Notes under the pieces: model-generated
What the model was told of the DNA's origin: nothing
The model's input: only the letters and a program-made list of their open reading frames with translations
Databases searched by the model: none
From: Brevibacillus formosus
GTDB taxonomy: Bacteria; Bacillota; Bacilli; Brevibacillales; Brevibacillaceae
Direction of reading: 5' to 3'
Assembly: GCF_003013405.1 (NCBI RefSeq)
Contig: NZ_PXZL01000013.1
Coordinates: 285,341 to 349,340 of the forward strand
Length of the DNA: 64,000 nt
Translations under genes and position numbers: made by a program
Part shown: positions 59,536 to 64,000 of the stretch, piece after piece
How positions within the stretch are numbered: position 1 is the stretch's first letter
How the letters are laid out: the number at the start of each line of letters is the position of its first letter

Positions 59536-60450
59536 ATGCAAGTGGAGTATGATACGGTCATTGTCGGCGGCGGGATTGCAGGACTTCAAACTGCCATTCA
59601 ACTTGCAAGATGCCTCCGGCGCGTTGCAGTCATTGACATGCCAGGTGGTCGATCAACAATCGCCAAAGCCTACCGAAACATTCTCGGATTTTCGGAGGGG
59701 GTTAGTGGCGATTTTTTGCGTCAAGCGGGCAAGGAGCAAGCTCAAAAATACGGTGCAATTTTCATAACAGATGAGGTAACAAAGCTTGCAACTGACTCAA
59801 GCGGCTTATTTACAATAGGTACGAAAAATGGCATACATACGCTCACTTCACGAACGCTGGTTTTGGCAACCGGCATTCGTGATCCGTTCCCAACGATCCC
59901 TGGCTTCTCTGATTGTGTAGGAATATCTATTTTCTTGTGTCCGGACTGTGACGGCTATGAAACAGTTGAGAAAGACACGGCAATCATTGGAGCGGGCCAG
60001 CACGCTGTTTCGATGGCAGACGAACTTATTTATTATACTAGCAGGTTAACAGTCATCAACCATGCAGAAGTGCAGGTGGATACGCAGGCTGTCTCTGGGC
60101 TGAGCCAGCGAGGGATTTTGTATCGGGAGGACAAAGTATGTGCCCTTCATCATACGGCAGGGCAATTGCAAGAGATCGAGCTCTCTTCAGGTGAACGGTT
60201 GTCTGTAGAAAGAGCATTTCTCGCTTTTCCTGGTGCTCATGCATTGACAGAGCTTTTGCGTGGTTTTTCCGTGCAAATTCATGAAAAGGGCCACATCCAT
60301 ACGAATCCGCGAACAAAAGAAACTGATCATCCCAACATCTGGGCTGTTGGAGATATCAATGAGCATTCTCAACAAGTGTCGATTGCCATGGGAGATGGAA
60401 CACAGGCGGCCATTTGGATTCAAAAGCGGCTGCGTGAATATGAGATGTAG
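59536..60450 (+). CDS. Thioredoxin-reductase-like FAD oxidoreductase
   Basis: 304 residues from ATG 59536 behind GCAGGTGG; the frame is open to 59485. FAD site GGGIAGLQ (about 11-18), the second FAD segment AVGDINEHSQQ (about 271-281) and a CPDC redox motif (about 136-139) give the thioredoxin-reductase layout. However, the NADPH-binding stretch is GAGQHAVSMA instead of the classical GGGxSAxExA, so the cofactor is uncertain. Members of this branch oxidise dithiols in natural-product pathways or act as general disulfide reductases. It is not the bacillithiol reductase YpdA, which lacks CxxC and has other motifs. Terminator follows. Confidence 0.85.
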   Translation: MQVEYDTVIVGGGIAGLQTAIQLARCLRRVAVIDMPGGRSTIAKAYRNILGFSEGVSGDFLRQAGKEQAQKYGAIFITDEVTKLATDSSGLFTIGTKNGIHTLTSRTLVLATGIRDPFPTIPGFSDCVGISIFLCPDCDGYETVEKDTAIIGAGQHAVSMADELIYYTSRLTVINHAEVQVDTQAVSGLSQRGILYREDKVCALHHTAGQLQEIELSSGERLSVERAFLAFPGAHALTELLRGFSVQIHEKGHIHTNPRTKETDHPNIWAVGDINEHSQQVSIAMGDGTQAAIWIQKRLREYEM

Positions 60451-60477
60451 AAAAACGCCTGATTCTGGGCGTTTTTT
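60451..60477 (+). terminator. Rho-independent terminator after oxidoreductase gene
   Basis: AAAAACGCC (60451-60459) pairs with GGGCGTTTTTT (60467-60477), with a short loop. The rest of the gap to mecB (60478-60826) holds a candidate promoter and the hairpin GAATAC/GTATTC, but no gene that I can support. Confidence 0.85.
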
Positions 60478-60664
60478 CATGTACAAACCTTTATGAACGA
60501 GAAGGAACCCGAACTAGCAGAGCTAAATATAAATACAGAATGAGGAACAATGAGGGGGAACTTTTCCTGGGAAAGCGCAGGAAATGACAGGCAACAACAA
60601 AGTTTCTTTTTTCGTGAGTTGATTCGACATCGATAGGCGAATGCTGCGTAGGTGTCATGGTAGC

Positions 60665-60693
60665 TTTGTTCCAGTAACTAAATGTGATATGAT
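60665..60693 (+). promoter_or_regulatory. Candidate extended -10 promoter for mecB
   Basis: TGATATGAT (60685-60693) is a TGn extended -10 with TATGAT at 60688-60693; TTTGTT at 60665-60670 is a weak -35 with 17 bases between. About 135 bases of leader would precede the start. Confidence 0.4.
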
Positions 60694-60826
60694 AGGACTA
60701 CCCCGTATTTTCCAGTCCATTAAAAAATGGATGAATACTGACGGGTATTCGCCGGAGAATGTGGAGAACTCTTACAGGCTTACCATCATATTTTGTAGTA
60801 CGACTGGATGGCGAGGAGGGACAGTC

Positions 60827-61426
60827 ATGCGTGTTGAACGCCTTGGTCAAGATAAAATACGAATCTTTTTAACTTTTGACGACCTCTCAGAGCGCGGGAT
60901 AGAAAAAGAAGACATGTGGCGTGACATTCCTAAAGTTCATGAACTGTTCAACGACATGATGGAACAGGCTTATCACGAATTAGGGTTTGAGGTATCAGGG
61001 CCTGTTGCAGTTGAAGTGTTCGCCTTGCCAGCTCAGGGAATGGTCGTAATCGTAACACGTGGCAAGACGGGCTCAAAGGACGGAAAAGAGGAAGAATTCG
61101 AAGACGAGGATGTATACGAGCTAGAGGTTACATTGGAAGAAAGCGATTTGATCATGTATGCCTTCCGGGACTTTGAGCATATGGTTGAAGCCGCCCATCG
61201 AATTAACGCCCTTTTGACCAATGGTGGAGCTGCCTACTTCTACCAGGGGAAATATCATCTGGTGTTGGAGGAAGTCGACTTGGATCAGGAGCGTTATCAC
61301 AAGCTAATTGCGATCCTCTCTGAGTACGGAGAAGCGACGCCGATAACGATTTATGTGTTGGAAGAATACGGGAAAGTGATCGTTGCCGACGATGCTGTAA
61401 AAGAAATATGCAGGCATTTCACGTAA
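60827..61426 (+). CDS. mecB: MecA-family adaptor protein (YpbH/MecB)
   Basis: 199 residues from ATG 60827 behind GAGGAGGG; the open frame starts at 60641 but the upstream part is not family sequence. The N-terminal substrate-binding domain (IRIFLTFDDLSERGIEKEDM region, about 11-30) and the C-terminal ClpC-binding domain (about 110-199) are linked by an acidic stretch (about 88-102). The wording FDDLSERG and LPAQGMVVIVTRGK fits YpbH, the MecA paralogue, rather than MecA itself. Adaptors of this type hand substrates to ClpCP. It lies near gudB as in B. subtilis. Confidence 0.92.
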   Translation: MRVERLGQDKIRIFLTFDDLSERGIEKEDMWRDIPKVHELFNDMMEQAYHELGFEVSGPVAVEVFALPAQGMVVIVTRGKTGSKDGKEEEFEDEDVYELEVTLEESDLIMYAFRDFEHMVEAAHRINALLTNGGAAYFYQGKYHLVLEEVDLDQERYHKLIAILSEYGEATPITIYVLEEYGKVIVADDAVKEICRHFT

Positions 61427-61453
61427 TCGAAAAAGAAATGTCTGGGAATATAA

Positions 61454-61485
61454 AACAGCACCTAGTCAACCAACTAGGTGCTGTT
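61454..61485. terminator. Terminator between convergent mecB and deacetylase genes
   Basis: AACAGCACCTAG (61454-61465) and CTAGGTGCTGTT (61474-61485) form a perfect 12-bp stem. The T tract is better on the - strand (TTTTAT), so it mainly serves the deacetylase gene. Confidence 0.8.
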
Positions 61486-61499
61486 GCTGTCTGTACAGA

Positions 61500-62243
61500 T
61501 TATGCTAGGCCATCAAAAAAATCAGCCTCTTTACCTTGAATGGTATAGTTCGGAAGGCTGTGCCAAGCCAAGATGTAATGATTGTTTGGCGGAACAGAAT
61601 AGTGCTCGCCTTTTGTTACACCTGGAAACACGCGTTCAACTGATAAGTGCTGCGTTCTGTGTGCCCTCAAGGCATCTGCTACTTTCGGCATATATTCAGG
61701 TGCGTGAATGATCGTCGTAATGCTCTCGATTGGATCCGAAAAAGGAGGCTTCATCGTACCAAACCCTTCCTCGGATGAGCGAGTCGCATAATAAAGCTTT
61801 CGCACACTCGTATCTGGGCCTAAAGAAAGGACAGCCTGGGTGGTAGCATGACTAATCGCCAAGTGGTCAGGATGTCCGGAGATGCCATGCGGTGCAAACG
61901 TAACGACGATTTCCGGTTGGATCTGGTGAATAGCCTGGTGGATACGTGTAACGAGCTCATCGACGGGCACTGTGTTTAGGAACTTATCCTGATATTCCCA
62001 GACGTCTACTTGATCGAACCCGAGTATGGCACAAGCGTCGCGAAGCTCTTGCTCACGAAATCGGGGTAGTTCTTCTGGTGTGCATAACGGTGGTTCACCA
62101 GCTTTTCCTGCTTGCCCTTTTGTTGCACACAATAGATGAGTGCTGGCCATTTTGGTCTCACTATATTTGGAAATGGAAATCCCACAAGCAAACGTTTCGT
62201 CATCGGGATGGGCAAAAATGAACAAAATAGACTTCTTTTTCAT
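61500..62243 (-). CDS. PIG-L/LmbE-family deacetylase
   Basis: 247 residues from ATG 62243 behind GGAGG (the open frame reaches 62285). The zinc and catalytic motif AHPDDE lies near residue 11-16, and the third ligand His in HGISGHPDHL near 136-145. Members remove N-acetyl from GlcNAc-type substrates, for example in bacillithiol (BshB) or mycothiol synthesis. Bacillithiol synthesis is expected in this organism type, but no other bsh gene lies here, and the protein could equally act on another N-acetylated sugar. Confidence 0.85.
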   Translation of the reverse strand: MKKKSILFIFAHPDDETFACGISISKYSETKMASTHLLCATKGQAGKAGEPPLCTPEELPRFREQELRDACAILGFDQVDVWEYQDKFLNTVPVDELVTRIHQAIHQIQPEIVVTFAPHGISGHPDHLAISHATTQAVLSLGPDTSVRKLYYATRSSEEGFGTMKPPFSDPIESITTIIHAPEYMPKVADALRAHRTQHLSVERVFPGVTKGEHYSVPPNNHYILAWHSLPNYTIQGKEADFFDGLA

Positions 62244-62283
62244 AAAAACACCTCCATGAATAAACTTCCACATTACTTTTTCC

Positions 62284-62313
62284 ATTATGGCATAAATTCA
62301 CTAATCCTGTAAT
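62284..62313 (-). promoter_or_regulatory. Candidate promoter for PIG-L deacetylase gene
   Basis: On the - strand ATTACA (62308-62313), 18 bases, CATAAT (62284-62289). The rest of 62314-62444 is AT-rich with no element that I can name. Confidence 0.4.
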
Positions 62314-62444
62314 GAAAGAAACAAGTTTGGGGACAATACAATCATGGCTGGACGTGCATTTGAAGCTATTTGTATAAAACGCAGTCTGTAAAAGCGGTTT
62401 CAAAATGGAAGGTAAATAATTGAATGATTATGCAAAACAAGGCA

Positions 62445-62458
62445 CGAAAACGTTTTCG
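62445..62458 (+). promoter_or_regulatory. cre-like palindrome upstream of gudB
   Basis: CGAAAACGTTTTCG is a perfect 14-bp palindrome matching the catabolite-responsive element core (TGWAANCGNTNWCA) except for its end bases. It lies about 50 bases before a TATACT -10 (62507-62512) and 96 bases before the gudB start, so CcpA control is plausible. Confidence 0.5.
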
Positions 62459-62553
62459 AAATGGAAAAAAAACATTTTTAAGCTTCTCATAAATGATACA
62501 AGCGTGTATACTAAAGGCGGCATTGACCGAAAACATTTTTGAGGTGGTAAGTA

Positions 62554-63843
62554 ATGGGTAATCAAGACGTGGTAACCGAAAGCACCGAAGGGAAAGAAAA
62601 GCAAGAATCATTGAACTTGCTCCATTCAACTCAAACGGTGATCAAGGAAGCACTGGAGAAACTAGGTTACCAAGAATCGATGTTTGAACTCTTGAAGGAA
62701 CCGCTACGCGTTTTGACTGTACGTATTCCGGTTCGCATGGATAATGGCGAAGTAAAGGTATTTACGGGCTATCGTGCACAGCACAACGATGCAGTAGGTC
62801 CGACCAAGGGGGGCATTCGTTTCCACCCGGAAGTTACTGAGGATGAAGTTAAAGCACTTTCTATCTGGATGAGCCTCAAAGCAGGTATCGTCGATCTGCC
62901 ATATGGCGGTGGTAAAGGCGGTATCATTTGCGACCCGCGTGAAATGTCCTTCCGCGAACTGGAAAGACTGAGCCGCGGTTACGTTCGCGCAATCAGCCAG
63001 CTTGTGGGTCCTACTAAAGATATTCCGGCTCCGGACGTCTTTACGAACTCACAGATCATGGCGTGGATGATGGACGAATATAGCCGTATCCGTGAATTTG
63101 ACTCGCCTGGTTTCATTACGGGTAAACCAATTGCGCTGGGTGGTTCCCATGGCCGTGAAACAGCTACTGCAAAAGGTGTAACCATTTGCATCCGTGAAGC
63201 AGCGAAGCGTCGCAACATCGACGTAAAAGGTGCTCGCGTAGTTGTACAAGGCTTTGGTAACGCTGGTAGTTACTTGGCAAAATTCATGCATGATGCAGGC
63301 GCTAAAGTTGTAGGTATCTCTGATGCATACGGTGCGCTGCATGATCCAAACGGTTTGGATATCGACTACTTGCTGGATCGTCGTGATTCCTTTGGTACAG
63401 TTACAAAACTGTTCAACAACACGATTACCAACAAAGAGCTTCTTGAACTGGAATGCGACATTTTGGTTCCGGCAGCGATCGAAAACCAAATCACAGCTGC
63501 AAACGCTCACAACATCAAGGCGCAAATCGTAGTAGAAGCGGCTAACGGCCCAACTACACTGGAAGCGACTAAAATTTTGACTGAGCGTGGAATTCTTCTG
63601 GTTCCAGACGTACTGGCAAGTGCCGGCGGTGTAACTGTTTCCTACTTTGAGTGGGTACAAAACAACCAAGGCTACTACTGGTCTGAGGAAGAAGTAGAAG
63701 AGAAGTTGGAAAAAGTAATGGTTCGTTCGTTTGAAAATGTATACTCCATGTCTCAAACTCGTCGCATTGACATGCGTCTGTCTGCGTACATGGTTGGTGC
63801 CCGCAAGATGGCTGAGGCTTCTCGCTTCCGCGGTTGGGTATAA
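62554..63843 (+). CDS. gudB: NAD-specific glutamate dehydrogenase
   Basis: 429 residues, close to B. subtilis GudB along the whole length. It deaminates glutamate to 2-oxoglutarate and ammonia. Substrate Lys residues are in GPTKGGIRFHP (about 88-98) and PYGGGKGGI (about 115-123), with the Rossmann NAD motif GFGNAGSYLA near 235-244. The segment EVKALSIWMSLK has a single VKA, without the three-residue duplication that inactivates GudB in B. subtilis 168, so this copy reads as active. ATG 62554 follows GAGGTGG. RocG is the alternative name; synteny with mecB favours GudB. Confidence 0.95.
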   Translation: MGNQDVVTESTEGKEKQESLNLLHSTQTVIKEALEKLGYQESMFELLKEPLRVLTVRIPVRMDNGEVKVFTGYRAQHNDAVGPTKGGIRFHPEVTEDEVKALSIWMSLKAGIVDLPYGGGKGGIICDPREMSFRELERLSRGYVRAISQLVGPTKDIPAPDVFTNSQIMAWMMDEYSRIREFDSPGFITGKPIALGGSHGRETATAKGVTICIREAAKRRNIDVKGARVVVQGFGNAGSYLAKFMHDAGAKVVGISDAYGALHDPNGLDIDYLLDRRDSFGTVTKLFNNTITNKELLELECDILVPAAIENQITAANAHNIKAQIVVEAANGPTTLEATKILTERGILLVPDVLASAGGVTVSYFEWVQNNQGYYWSEEEVEEKLEKVMVRSFENVYSMSQTRRIDMRLSAYMVGARKMAEASRFRGWV

Positions 63844-63877
63844 GTTTTCAAACAACCCTCCATATATTGAAAAACAT

Positions 63878-63906
63878 GGCTCCGCCGTTATGGCGGGGCC
63901 TTTTTT
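63878..63906 (+). terminator. Rho-independent terminator after gudB
   Basis: GGCTCCGCC (63878-63886) pairs with GGCGGGGCC (63892-63900), with one G-U pair, followed by six T. The last 94 bases of the window show nothing that I can support. Confidence 0.9.
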
Positions 63907-64000
63907 ATTGGCGGCGTGTGATGTGGCTGTGGTGGAGAGAAGAATATTTCCATGCTAGGCTCCAGGCTTCGTCCTGCTGGGGGCTGAGACTGTCCGCTCC

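Noticed and set aside
60641..60826. N-terminal extension of mecB
   Set aside because: Sequence before ATG 60827 does not resemble the adaptor family and the strong GAGGAGGG lies at 60812-60819.

Overview
This is chromosomal DNA of an endospore-forming Firmicute, most likely Brevibacillus or a close relative in Paenibacillaceae. The case rests on protein similarity and on gene order: sporulation sigma factor F with its regulators, the whole spoVA operon, spmAB, spoIIM and two sporulation D,D-carboxypeptidases are present, and the backbone follows the Bacillus subtilis order bkd/yqj - nudF - spoIIM - fur - xerD - deoB - pupG - dacF-spoIIA - spoVA - lysA - ppiB - scpAB - dacB - spmAB - rluB - resABCDE - serA - fer - ypbB - recQ - ypbD - ypbE - mecB - gudB. 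I see no phage, IS element, CRISPR array, rRNA or tRNA gene; nearly all of it is core genome on the + strand.

Layout. 1-6.7 kb: the 3' part of a branched-chain 2-oxoacid dehydrogenase E2 gene, a 711-residue secreted surface protein built of repeats, a convergent 28-residue membrane peptide, methylmalonyl-CoA epimerase, an M20 tripeptidase and a DUF3866 protein. 6.8-15 kb: nudF, an endonuclease-Q-like PHP protein, spoIIM, fur, a DUF4227 gene, xerD, then the nucleoside salvage genes deoB-pupG-pdp. 15-23.7 kb: an Lrp/AsnC regulator, the oppABCDF oligopeptide importer and a chemoreceptor. 23.8-32 kb: dacF, spoIIAA-spoIIAB-sigF and spoVAA to spoVAF, with readable forespore promoters. 32-41 kb: lysA, a GGDEF-EAL-CBS-GGDEF protein, ppiB, a site-2 protease, scpA-scpB and dacB-spmA-spmB. 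41-49 kb: rluB, cytochrome c maturation genes resABC, the resDE two-component system and a HAD hydrolase. 49-55.5 kb is on the - strand: a small hypothetical gene, an ArsB/NhaD transporter, serA with a class-V aminotransferase behind a serine-type T-box leader, a ferredoxin and an anchored hypothetical protein. 55.6-64 kb: ypbB-recQ-ypbD-ypbE, a thioredoxin-reductase-like flavoprotein, mecB, a PIG-L deacetylase on the - strand and gudB.

How the genes work together. Sporulation is the main theme. Candidate SigE sites (spoIIM, dacB-spmAB), a SigF site (dacF), a SigG site (spoVA) and a weaker SigH site (spoIIA) can be read directly upstream of the expected genes. Amino-acid and peptide nutrition is the second theme (bkd, peptidase, opp, lysA, serA, gudB). 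Regulatory DNA outside the usual promoters includes a T-box, a cre-like palindrome before gudB, a perfect 14-bp palindrome before deoB and a cluster of AT-rich palindromes before the Lrp gene.

I did not find a convincing new multi-gene system. The least described items are the 28-residue membrane peptide, the four-repeat surface protein, the aminotransferase paired with serA, and a few small or anchored hypothetical proteins. All functions are inferred by reading the translations; no database search was run.
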